Source: Bog-473 sp963766995 | GTDB taxonomy: Bacteria; Actinomycetota; Acidimicrobiia; Acidimicrobiales; RAAP-2 | Assembly: GCA_963766995.1 (NCBI GenBank) | Contig: CAVYCE010000003.1 | Coordinates: forward strand, 124,001 to 188,000 | Length of the DNA stretch: 64,000 nt | Direction: 5' to 3' | Shown: one piece after another, positions 57,207 to 64,000 of the stretch | How positions within the stretch are numbered: the stretch's first letter is position 1 | Layout of the letters: each line of letters starts with the position of its first letter | Notes under the pieces: generated by a model | What the model was told of the DNA's origin: nothing | What the model saw: only the letters and a program-made list of their open reading frames with translations | The model's database searches: none | Translations under genes and position numbers: made by a program

Positions 57207-57266
57207 GTCGACATCTCCTCAAGCATTTCCATCAACTGCGTCCATCAACAGGTCCCAAAAAGGGGC

Positions 57267-57304
57267 TTGCAAACCGGAGGCACCCTCCGTATACTATCCG
57301 GAGG
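57267..57304 (+). promoter_or_regulatory. Promoter and TetR operator candidate for the DHA2 exporter
   Basis: TTGCAA (57267-57272), 17 bp, TATACT (57290-57295) is a good housekeeping promoter. CCTCCG (57284-57289) and CGGAGG (57299-57304) form an inverted repeat across the -10 element, and another CCGGAGG lies at 57274-57280. A repressor bound here would block polymerase. Confidence 0.65.
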
Positions 57305-57346
57305 AAGCATCCGCTTCCAACAATATCAGCGCAAAGGTGCAAGTCA

Positions 57347-58951
57347 ATGCCTCATCTCACTCTGGACCAGCCACGCTCCGACGGCGGAAATCCGGCCCCC
57401 TCGGCCCCAGTTCCGGCCTCGACGCTGGGCCCCCGTCCGGGCACGTTCCTCCACCGCCTGAACCACCCATCAGTGGTGCTGGCCGTGATCCTGACCTCCC
57501 AGCTCATGGTCGTCCTGGACTCCACCATCGTCAACGTGGCCCTCCCCCACATCCAGCGCAGTCTGCATTTCTCGTCGACCAGCCTGTCGTGGGTGCTCAA
57601 CGCCTACATCCTCACCTTCGGTGGCCTGCTGCTGCTGGGCGCTCGCTCGGGTGACCTGCTGGGCCGCCGGCGGGTCTTCCTGCTCGGGATCGGCATCTTC
57701 GCCGTCAGCTCCCTGCTCGGCGGGTTCGCCACCGAGAGCTGGATGCTGCTCAGTTCGCGTGCCCTGCAGGGCATAGGGGCCGCCATGGCCGCTCCTTCTT
57801 CTCTGGCCCTCCTCACCACAATTTTCCCGGAAGGGGCGGCTCGGATGCGGGCCATCGCGCTGTTCACCACCGTCTCGGCCGCCGGTGCGGCCACCGGGCT
57901 GGTAGCCGGTGGACTCCTGACCGAGTTGGTCTCGTGGCGTTGGGTCATGTTCGTCAACGTGCCCATCGGGCTGGCGGTGTGGTTGATCGGGCGCCTCGTA
58001 TTGGTCGAGACCGAACGGCGGCACGGGCGCTTCGATTTCGCTGGCGCCATCCTGTCCGTGATCGGTATGACGGGGATCGTCTTCGGCTTCGTCGAGGCCG
58101 GCAGCAATGGGTGGGGCGACCCACTGGCCTACGGCTCGCTGATGGCCGGGGCGCTGTTGCTGGTGGCCTTCGTGCACAACGAGAGCCGGGTCGATGAGCC
58201 CATCCTCCCGTTGCGGCTGTTCACCCACTCCGGTCGGGCCACGGCCAACGCCACTCGAGGCCTTCTCTACTGCGGCATGTTCGGCATGTTCTTCTTTGCC
58301 ACGCAGTACTTGCAAGAAGCCAAGGGCTTCTCGCCCATGGTCACCGGGGTGGCGTTCCTGCCCATCCCGACGTCGGTGTTCTTGGGCTCGCAGCTGACCG
58401 GCCGCGTCCTCATGCGGCGCCTGCGGCCCAAGACCGTCATGCTGAGCGGCGCCACGCTGGTCATCGTGGCGCTGGTGCTCTGCACCCAACTCCACGCCTC
58501 GTCGCCCTATTTGCAGATGGTGGTGAGCTTGGTGCTCCTGGGCGCTGGGTCGGGCATCTCGCTGGTCAGCCTCACCTCGGCTGCCCTCGAAGACGTCGAC
58601 CCTGAGGACGCTGGCGCGGCCTCCGGACTGGTCAATGTCTCCCAGCAGATCGGTGCCGCACTGGGGTTGGCCGTCTTGGTGACGGTGTTCGGGTCACTGA
58701 CCCACCATGCTCAGTTGCTCAACTCGAGCGGTCGGCTCATCAACGCTCACGCTCAGACGGTCTTCATCCACGCCATTGACGTCGCCTTCGGAACAGCCGC
58801 CGTCTTCGCCGTAGTGGCCTTCGCCATGATCGCCGTGTTCATTAAGGCGGCGCCCACGGTGGCAACCCACGCGGCGGCCGCGACGGTGGATGGTGAGGGG
58901 GCCGACATCGGGCTGGAACTGGAACGCCCGCTGGAACTGGTCGAGCTCTAG
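57347..58951 (+). CDS. DHA2-family MFS drug exporter
   Basis: A 534-residue membrane pump. LDSTIVNVALPHIQRSL near residue 60 is the 14-helix TM1 signature, LLLLGARSGDLLGRRRVFLLG near 95 has motif A (G-x3-D-x2-GRR), and ALQGIGAAMAAPSSLALLTTIFPEG near 140 contains the family GAA-type segment. RGVSFTVSAAGAATG-like motif C appears as TTVSAAGAATGLVAGG near 180. Unlike the first exporter (1757-3808) it has no C-terminal wHTH, only a 50-residue tail. The ATG at 57347 follows AAAGGTG. Divergent from the TetR gene and likely repressed by it. Confidence 0.93.
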   Translation: MPHLTLDQPRSDGGNPAPSAPVPASTLGPRPGTFLHRLNHPSVVLAVILTSQLMVVLDSTIVNVALPHIQRSLHFSSTSLSWVLNAYILTFGGLLLLGARSGDLLGRRRVFLLGIGIFAVSSLLGGFATESWMLLSSRALQGIGAAMAAPSSLALLTTIFPEGAARMRAIALFTTVSAAGAATGLVAGGLLTELVSWRWVMFVNVPIGLAVWLIGRLVLVETERRHGRFDFAGAILSVIGMTGIVFGFVEAGSNGWGDPLAYGSLMAGALLLVAFVHNESRVDEPILPLRLFTHSGRATANATRGLLYCGMFGMFFFATQYLQEAKGFSPMVTGVAFLPIPTSVFLGSQLTGRVLMRRLRPKTVMLSGATLVIVALVLCTQLHASSPYLQMVVSLVLLGAGSGISLVSLTSAALEDVDPEDAGAASGLVNVSQQIGAALGLAVLVTVFGSLTHHAQLLNSSGRLINAHAQTVFIHAIDVAFGTAAVFAVVAFAMIAVFIKAAPTVATHAAAATVDGEGADIGLELERPLELVEL

Positions 58952-58968
58952 GCCCCCTGGTGACGGCG

Positions 58969-60174
58969 CTAGCTGCGGGGAATGTCCTTCCAGGGCAGTT
59001 CCTTGTCGTTGCGCACGTCACCGGGCAGGCCCAGGACGCGTTCGCCGAGGATGTTGCGCATGACCTCCGAGGTGCCGCCCTCAATGGAGTTGGCCCGCAC
59101 CCGCAGGAACATCTTGTTGACGTCGGGCGAGCCCATACCGACCAGGTCAGGTCGGATCATCGGGTAGCCGGCGGGCATGAGCATGCCCTCGTTGCCCAAC
59201 AGATCCATACACAGGTCATAGACCTTCTGGTTCTCTTCGGCCGAGATCAGCTTTCCCACCGATCCTTCGGGTCCGGGCGTGCCCGACGCTCGCACCTGCG
59301 AAGCCCGCATGTTGGTCATGGACAGGACTTCGGAGCGGATGTAGCTGGAGACCAGCCTGTCCTTGAGGGCCAGTGCATGGGGGGAAGTGTCCCGGGCCCA
59401 CTTCGACTTCCAGATTTTCATGGCTTCGGCAATGGGGCCCCCGCCACGGCGGGTAATGACACCACCGATGGACACCCGCTCGTTCATGAGCGTGGTCACG
59501 GCTACCCGCCAGCCATCGCCCTCGGCGCCGATCCGGCACGAGTCGGGCAGGTGTACGTCGGTGAAGAAGATCTCATTGAACTCCGCCTCACCGGTGATTT
59601 GGAAGAGGGGGCGGACCTCCACTCCCTCGGCTTCCATGTCGATCAGGAAGGCCGTCATGCCCTTGTGCTTGGGGACGTCGGGGTTGGTGCGGGCCAACAG
59701 GAGGCCGTACTTGGAGATATGGGCCAGCGTCGTCCACACCTTCTGGCCGTTGAGGATCCACTCGTCGCCATCCTTCATGGCCCTCGACGACAGGCCGGCC
59801 ACGTCGGAGCCCTGACCTGGCTCACTGAAGAGCTGGCACCAAATTTCCTCCGAGGTGAACAGCGGACGCAGGTAGCGCGCCTTCTGCTCGGGCGTGCCGT
59901 GGGAGACGATGGTGGGCGCGCACATGCCGTAGCCAATGGGGTTGCGCATGCCGGCCACCGGAGCGCCACCCTGGTTGAGTCGTGACTGCGCTCGTTGCTG
60001 CTCGCGTGGGGTCAACCCCAGCCCGCCGCAGTCGGTTGGGAAGTGCACCCAGGCCAAGCCTCGGTCGTACTGCTCCCCCAGGAACTCCTGTGCCTTCGTG
60101 GTGGCTGGGGGCTTGTCGGCCAGCAGCTGGTCAACGAGTTCGTCAATGTTTGTACCTGTGGCGGCCGTGCTCAT
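58969..60174 (-). CDS. Acyl-CoA dehydrogenase (FadE-like, second copy)
   Basis: A 401-residue FAD enzyme. CQLFSEPGQGSDVAGLSSRA near residue 125 and WILNGQKVWTTLAHISKYG near 148 are FAD and acyl contacts; GWRVAVTTLMNERVSIGG near 220, and FLRVRANSIEGGTSEVMRNILGERVLGLP near 365, the latter with the C-terminal Glu of the family (EGGTSEV). Similar proteins act in sterol side-chain or long-chain acyl oxidation. The true ATG is at 60174 (MSTAATGTN); the frame is open much further upstream, but that DNA is the complement of the next gene. Divergent from the beta-propeller-like gene, 24 bp apart. Confidence 0.93.
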   Translation of the reverse strand: MSTAATGTNIDELVDQLLADKPPATTKAQEFLGEQYDRGLAWVHFPTDCGGLGLTPREQQRAQSRLNQGGAPVAGMRNPIGYGMCAPTIVSHGTPEQKARYLRPLFTSEEIWCQLFSEPGQGSDVAGLSSRAMKDGDEWILNGQKVWTTLAHISKYGLLLARTNPDVPKHKGMTAFLIDMEAEGVEVRPLFQITGEAEFNEIFFTDVHLPDSCRIGAEGDGWRVAVTTLMNERVSIGGVITRRGGGPIAEAMKIWKSKWARDTSPHALALKDRLVSSYIRSEVLSMTNMRASQVRASGTPGPEGSVGKLISAEENQKVYDLCMDLLGNEGMLMPAGYPMIRPDLVGMGSPDVNKMFLRVRANSIEGGTSEVMRNILGERVLGLPGDVRNDKELPWKDIPRS

Positions 60175-60198
60175 GGCAGCACCATATATCGTGCCTGC

Positions 60199-61428
60199 GT
60201 GCGGATACTGGTCCTCACCTGGATGCTGATCGTCGGCGCCGCACTGGCCGCCGGCTACGGCATTGCCCAGGCTGCGGCCCATGCGCTGTCGGCCCAGTCG
60301 GTCGTGGCGGCCAAGGTGAAGGTGCCGGCGGGGCAGGATCATGACTGCATCGTGGGCGCGCCCCCCAAAGGTGGACTGGGCGGTGGGACCACCTGGTCCG
60401 ACCTGCGCAATCCTTTGTTCGCCTCGCCGACCCATGGGTACAAGGACCAGGCGCTGCAGTGGTCGGGTGGCCAATGGCACTTGCTGTTCAGCGACATGAC
60501 GGCGACCACCGGCACGAGCACTGGCACGAGCACTGGCACGAGCACCGGCACAAGCACTGGCACGAGCACGACTACGAACGGCGTTGAATTCGACGTGGCC
60601 GAGTCCTCCAGCCCCAATCTCCTCACGTGGTCGACTCCGACCATCATCGCCATCGATGCGGCATCTCCGGACATCATCCGTGAGCCCACCGGCCAGTTCG
60701 TCGTGACCTACCAAACGCAGGGCGCCCGCAGCCAGCTGCAATACCGAGTGAGCGCCAGTCCGACGCTGCGGCATTGGTCGTCGGCCCGGCCGCTGGGGCA
60801 TGGTCTGGCCGGCCGGATGATCGACGGGGCGTTGGCCTTTGACGGTGACGGCGTGATCCTCGGTTTCAAAGCGGGCACCACGACGCAGCACTTCGAGATC
60901 GCCTGGGCGCCATCGCTCACGGGGCACTTCCACGTCATTGGCCGGCCCGACATCACCTTCTACGGCGACACGGTGGAGAACTACGAGTTCCTGACCATCC
61001 ACGGGGTGTGGCACCTGGTCGCCACCTCCAACACCTTGGACGAGCCGCTGATCTACACCATCGGACCGGGTCAACCGTCGAGTGCTGCGACGTGGCTGGA
61101 CTGGCGGAACGGCCACCAGCTCATCATCCCGGGCCAGTCCTTCAACAGCGGCACCGGCATTCCCAGTGTCGACTACGAAACGGCCAACTCGGCTTTTCTG
61201 TGCGTGGGACCGAGCGGCGAGAACTACCTCACCTACGCCGGCAGCACCGAGCTGACCTCGTTCGGCGGCTGGGGGCACGCCGAAATAGGCATCGCTCGCA
61301 GCCGCGGCCTGACCGGCTGGCAGGTGCCGGTGGTGGCCTCCGAGCCGGTCAACTCGGGGGCGACGGCACCGGTTGGCGCGGAATCTGCTGGCGCTGGTGG
61401 GGCCGGTGCAGGGCCGGCCGGCGGGTGA
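60199..61428 (+). CDS. Secreted or membrane-anchored GH43/62-like beta-propeller protein
   Basis: A 409-residue protein. Residues 1-35 are hydrophobic (RILVLTWMLIVGAALAAG), a signal peptide or anchor. The rest has the repeated strand pattern of five-bladed propellers (NPLFASPTHGYKDQALQW, GQWHLLFSDM, LLTWSTPTIIAIDAASPDI, GQFVVTYQTQG, HGVWHLVATSNTLDEPLIY) as in GH43/GH62-type glycosidases, but I cannot assign the acid residues. Five 12-bp repeats at 60511-60570 encode a Gly-Thr-Ser-Thr linker. GTG start at 60199. An A/T-rich TATATC at 60185-60190 could serve as a -10 for a leaderless message. Its stop overlaps the next start (GTGA). Confidence 0.7.
   Translation: MRILVLTWMLIVGAALAAGYGIAQAAAHALSAQSVVAAKVKVPAGQDHDCIVGAPPKGGLGGGTTWSDLRNPLFASPTHGYKDQALQWSGGQWHLLFSDMTATTGTSTGTSTGTSTGTSTGTSTTTNGVEFDVAESSSPNLLTWSTPTIIAIDAASPDIIREPTGQFVVTYQTQGARSQLQYRVSASPTLRHWSSARPLGHGLAGRMIDGALAFDGDGVILGFKAGTTTQHFEIAWAPSLTGHFHVIGRPDITFYGDTVENYEFLTIHGVWHLVATSNTLDEPLIYTIGPGQPSSAATWLDWRNGHQLIIPGQSFNSGTGIPSVDYETANSAFLCVGPSGENYLTYAGSTELTSFGGWGHAEIGIARSRGLTGWQVPVVASEPVNSGATAPVGAESAGAGGAGAGPAGG
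60511..60570 (+). repeat. Five 12-bp in-frame tandem repeats
   Basis: Units of GGCACGAGCACT (with few changes) start at 60511, 60523, 60535, 60547 and 60559. They encode Gly-Thr-Ser-Thr repeats in the propeller-like protein. Confidence 0.93.
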
Positions 61429-62288
61429 CCTTCTCGCTCACACTGCCCGACGGTCGGGAGCTGGCCTACGAGGAATACGGGGACCCGAGCGGGACGCCAG
61501 TGTTCAGTTTCCACGGTGGCTTGAGCTCGCGCCTCGATGCGGCCCCGGCTTCTCTCGCTGCCTCCTCCCTGGGGGTGCGCATCATCTCGCCGGACCGACC
61601 GGGCATGGGTCGCTCGACCTTTTTGGCGGGACGGCGCCTGGTGGATTGGCCGGCCGACGTCACAGCACTGGCGGATGCGCTGGGTCTGGGGCAGTTCGCC
61701 GTGATGGGCTGGTCGGCCGGTGGTCCTTATGCTGCCGCATGCGCCGCTCTGCTGCCGGAGCGGGTCACGGCGGCCGCGCTGCTCTCGAGTTCGGTGCCCC
61801 TCGATGTCTACGGCACCACTCGGGGACTCACGCCGGACGACCGCATCTTGTTGTTCCTCGTTCGTCATGCGCCGGTCGTGGCTTCGTTCCTCATGAAGGC
61901 CACCATCGGCAACGTCCCCGATGCTCTGGTCTACCAAGAGGTGCGGCGCAGCTTCCCCGCTCCCGATCGCGCCGCCTTGGGCCAGCGGGGCTCACCGTCG
62001 GCGGCGGTGGCCTTCGTCAAAGAGGCCATGCGGCAAGGCACCGCTGGATGCGTGCAGGACTACCGCATCTTCGGCGATCCGTGGGGCTTCACGTTGGCGT
62101 CTATTGCGGTGCCGGTGCAGATATGGGAAGGCACCGAAGATCACACCGGGCCTCCGGAGTACCGCCAGTTCCTTTTGGAGCACATCCCCCAGGCTCGCTT
62201 CGTGGCGGCCGAGGGCGAGGGGCACGTGTCACTACTGGCCAACCGGGCCGAGGACATTCTGCGCCAGCTACTGGCAGCTCCGACCTAG
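61425..62288 (+). CDS. Alpha/beta hydrolase
   Basis: A 287-residue serine hydrolase. VFSFHGGLSSRLD near residue 25 is the oxyanion loop, ISPDRPGMGRST near 50, the nucleophile elbow GWSAGGPYA near 92, Asp in IWEGTEDHTGPPEY near 228 and His in AEGEGHVSLL near 259. The GRSTF and the YAAACAALLPE helix are typical of epoxide-hydrolase/esterase relatives. The GTG start overlaps the stop of the preceding propeller-like gene, and the longer frame upstream is only its shadow. Cytoplasmic, as no signal peptide is seen. Substrate unknown. Confidence 0.87.
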   Translation: MTFSLTLPDGRELAYEEYGDPSGTPVFSFHGGLSSRLDAAPASLAASSLGVRIISPDRPGMGRSTFLAGRRLVDWPADVTALADALGLGQFAVMGWSAGGPYAAACAALLPERVTAAALLSSSVPLDVYGTTRGLTPDDRILLFLVRHAPVVASFLMKATIGNVPDALVYQEVRRSFPAPDRAALGQRGSPSAAVAFVKEAMRQGTAGCVQDYRIFGDPWGFTLASIAVPVQIWEGTEDHTGPPEYRQFLLEHIPQARFVAAEGEGHVSLLANRAEDILRQLLAAPT

Positions 62289-62296
62289 CGAGCTGC

Positions 62297-63061
62297 TCAC
62301 CAGGCGACGACGTTGCCTTGGTAGTCGAGGTACTGGAGACCAGCGTGACCGCGTTGGGCGTCGATGGTCTTCACCAGAGAAGGGATGCTCTCGTCGATGG
62401 TGAGGCGGGCATTGGGGCCGCCTAGCGCAGTCTTGACCCAGCCCGGCGCCATGAGGAGCAGGGCGCGCCGGTCGTCGCCGTGATGAGCGGCGTAGCTCCG
62501 CATCAGTTGGTTCAGGGCCGATTTGCTGGCTCGGTAGATCTCGAAGCTGCCGTTCAGGTTGTTGGCCACGCTGCCCTGACCCGAGGACATGATGGCGATG
62601 GTGCCGTCAGCGGGGACCACGTCGCCCAGTGTTTCGATCACCCGCATGGGGCTGAGCGCGTTGGTGACCATCAAGTGGTTGAACTCGTCAGTGGTGACGT
62701 CACCGACCGTCGCCTCGGTGCCGACCCCGGCGTTGACGAAGAGCAGATCGAAAGAGCGCGACCCCAGCCGCTGCCGCAGAGCTTGGACCTGATCGGGGAC
62801 GGTGATGTCCACCTGCTCGATCTCCAACCGTCCGCCAGCCGCCTGGTGGAGGTCGTGCAGTGCCGTGCGGGTCTCACCCCGAACGGTGGCCACGACCTGG
62901 GCCCCACGGTCGACGTACTCCTGGGCCATGGCCAGACCAAGACCCCGAGAAGCGCCGATCAGCAGCACGCTTTCATGCTTGGCGGCCGTGGTCACGGCCG
63001 TGGTCTCGGCCGTGGTCTCGGCCGTGGTCACACCCGTGGTCACACCCGATCCCCTGCGCAA
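62297..63061 (-). CDS. Short-chain dehydrogenase/reductase with repetitive Thr-rich leader
   Basis: A 254-residue SDR. Residues 1-26 are a Thr-rich repeat (VTTGVTTAETTAETTAVTT) made by 12-bp tandem units. The enzyme begins at SVLLIGASRGLGLAMAQEY near residue 31 (cofactor loop), VNAGVG near 109, Ser in IMSSGQGS near 155 and IYRASKSALNQL near 175 (Tyr-x3-Lys). The second glycine of the usual TGxxxGxG is Ser-Arg-Gly as in GASRGLG. The C-terminus GLQYLDYQGNVVAW is typical of C-factor-like SDRs. The start could be later, at KHESVLL, because the leader is an odd repeat. Confidence 0.85.
   Translation of the reverse strand: MRRGSGVTTGVTTAETTAETTAVTTAAKHESVLLIGASRGLGLAMAQEYVDRGAQVVATVRGETRTALHDLHQAAGGRLEIEQVDITVPDQVQALRQRLGSRSFDLLFVNAGVGTEATVGDVTTDEFNHLMVTNALSPMRVIETLGDVVPADGTIAIMSSGQGSVANNLNGSFEIYRASKSALNQLMRSYAAHHGDDRRALLLMAPGWVKTALGGPNARLTIDESIPSLVKTIDAQRGHAGLQYLDYQGNVVAW
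62984..63048 (-). repeat. 12-bp tandem repeats encoding the SDR leader
   Basis: Five units of GCCGTGGTCWCG (plus strand) begin at 62984, 62996, 63008, 63020 and 63032, the last two drifting. They keep the reading frame of the minus-strand SDR and encode Thr-Thr-Ala-Glu type repeats. Confidence 0.88.
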
Positions 63062-63101
63062 GAACTAGCGGCCGTTGGTTCCCGAGCCAACTGGTGGCCC
63101 G

Positions 63102-64000
63102 CTAGGACCACAGCGCCGAATCGATGGCACGGTAGAAGGTCGGGTAGGCGTAGATCATTTCCTTCAGCGTGTCGATGGTGATGCGGGCGTGCACCGCCAG
63201 GGCCAGTAGGCCGAGGATCTCGCCGCCGCTCGGACCCATGGACGTGCCACCCACCACCACGCCGTCGAGCGCCACCAGCTTGACCAGTCCCATGCGTCGG
63301 GCGATCCAGCCTCGGGTGGAGTTGGTGATGGAGCCATGGAACACGGTCACTTCGCCCGAGCCGGGGTTGGCCTCTGCCGCCGAGCGAGCCTGCGCCTCCG
63401 TCATCCCGACCGAGCCAATCTCCGGATCGGTGAAGGTCACTCGGGGCAGCGCCCGGTAATCCGCCTCACCGATGGGATGTCCGAGAATGTCGGCCACACA
63501 AATCCGCGCTTGATACATGGCCACATGCGTGAACGCACCCTTGCCCGCAATGTCGCCCACGCACCACACCCCGGGCACGCCTTCCACCCGCATGTGACCG
63601 TCGACCGGGATGGCCTTGGCTGCTTGGTCGAGTCCCAACGCAGCGACGCCGAGGGCGGCCAGGTCGGCGCGGCGACCGGTGGCCACCAGGAGGCGTTCGG
63701 CCGTCAGGGTGGTGGCGTCGTCGGTGCCCGTGGGCGCCAGGGTGATGGTGGCGCCGGTGGCGCCGTGGGCCTCGACGCGGTCAATGGCGGCGTTGGTGTG
63801 CACGGCGATGCCCTCGCGGGTGAGGACCTCGGTGATGAGCTCGGAGGCCTCAGGCTCCTCGGGGCCGGCGATGCGCTCGCCCGCCTCCACAATGGTGACG
63901 GCGGTGCCGAAGCGCGACATGGCCTGGCCGATTTCGAGCCCGATGGCCCCGCCGCCGACGATGAGCAACGACGCGGGCAGCGTCTCGGCCGCTATGGCCT
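63102..64000 (-). CDS. Class I pyridine nucleotide-disulfide oxidoreductase-like flavoprotein, N-terminus beyond window edge
   Basis: Present are 299 codons; the N-terminus is outside. LLIVGGGAIGLEIGQAM near the edge is the NAD(P)H-binding loop, ERLLVATGRRADL follows, GVWCVGDIAGKGAFTHVAMYQA is the FAD-contact segment, and LPRVTFTDPEIGSVGMTEAQA starts the dimer domain. In dihydrolipoamide and mercuric reductases the C-terminus has His-Pro-Thr; here it reads IYAYPTFYRAIDSAL, so the catalytic His is Tyr. This suggests a flavin oxidoreductase without dithiol chemistry, though the N-terminal cysteine pair cannot be seen. The frame remains open to 64000. Confidence 0.88.
   Translation of the reverse strand, partial: AIAAETLPASLLIVGGGAIGLEIGQAMSRFGTAVTIVEAGERIAGPEEPEASELITEVLTREGIAVHTNAAIDRVEAHGATGATITLAPTGTDDATTLTAERLLVATGRRADLAALGVAALGLDQAAKAIPVDGHMRVEGVPGVWCVGDIAGKGAFTHVAMYQARICVADILGHPIGEADYRALPRVTFTDPEIGSVGMTEAQARSAAEANPGSGEVTVFHGSITNSTRGWIARRMGLVKLVALDGVVVGGTSMGPSGGEILGLLALAVHARITIDTLKEMIYAYPTFYRAIDSALWS

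Noticed and set aside
60175..61278. Acyl-CoA dehydrogenase of 769 residues extending to 61278
   Set aside because: The extra N-terminal part has no family similarity and is the antisense of the propeller-like gene; MSTAATG at 60174 is the natural start.
1..64000. Prophage, insertion sequence or integrated element
   Set aside because: No transposase, integrase, phage structural gene, tRNA-flanked repeat or target duplication was recognised anywhere.

Overview
The window is GC-rich bacterial DNA, densely packed on both strands, with many GTG starts and 1-4 nt start/stop overlaps. Gene content points to Actinomycetota: ergothioneine EgtB/EgtD, a F420/flavin PPOX-type protein, an Rv2466c-like thiol oxidoreductase, an MptB-like mannosyltransferase, and several FadE, APH-kinase, SDR and nitronate monooxygenase genes. 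A soil or freshwater actinobacterium outside the classic mycobacteria, possibly Acidimicrobiia, is my inference; no rRNA or ribosomal marker is present to prove it. I saw no tRNA, rRNA, CRISPR array, insertion sequence or phage gene. No gap between genes exceeds 300 bases.

Layout. 1-5.1 kb: a GH4 glycosidase (cut by the window edge) divergent from an amino-sugar-type kinase, a DHA2 drug exporter with a C-terminal winged helix, and the antiporter NhaA. 5.2-10 kb: a nitronate monooxygenase, msrA, then a ferredoxin, a PadR regulator and a DrrAB-like ABC exporter. This stretch carries nine apparent single-base indels that look like consensus errors. 10-20.4 kb: envelope genes (a GT39/PMT-like protein, a PAP2/IPC-synthase-like protein, YfhO, an MptB-like protein) around egtB-egtD and a DUF427 gene. 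20.3-26.7 kb: an eight-gene minus-strand operon (sulfatase, two SDRs, EthD-like, NTF2-like, VOC, PPOX, thioredoxin-like). 26.8-35.3 kb: a small Arg/Ser-repeat protein divergent from an ArsR-type regulator with a predicted leaderless transcript, a P450 divergent from ALDH plus a CrtC/AttH-like protein, a three-gene operon (kinase, unknown, nitronate monooxygenase) and a nitroreductase.

35.4-45.8 kb: a DUF2237 gene, arsC-like, SRPBCC and M20 peptidase genes, a secreted Ig-like protein, a four-gene operon (acyl-CoA dehydrogenase, APH-type kinase, SDR, DsbA/Rv2466c-like), two secreted proteins, an HD-domain protein and a 37-residue basic protein. 45.9-53.5 kb: trmO, a three-gene ABC-2 exporter, a catabolic set (alpha/beta hydrolase, haloalkane dehalogenase, Baeyer-Villiger-type monooxygenase) and a nitrobindin-like protein. 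53.5-64 kb: an aminotransferase, rpiA, a kinase and a TetR gene in one minus-strand run, the TetR divergent from a DHA2 exporter; then an acyl-CoA dehydrogenase, a secreted beta-propeller-like protein, a hydrolase, an SDR, and a pyridine-nucleotide oxidoreductase cut by the right edge.

The main theme is catabolism of hydrophobic or xenobiotic compounds (P450, ALDH, BVMO, dehalogenase, sulfatase, acyl-CoA dehydrogenases with partner kinases), together with efflux (two DHA2 pumps, two ABC exporters), redox protection (ergothioneine, MsrA, thiol proteins) and envelope building. Physical linkage suggests several unassigned pathways. None can be named from sequence alone.
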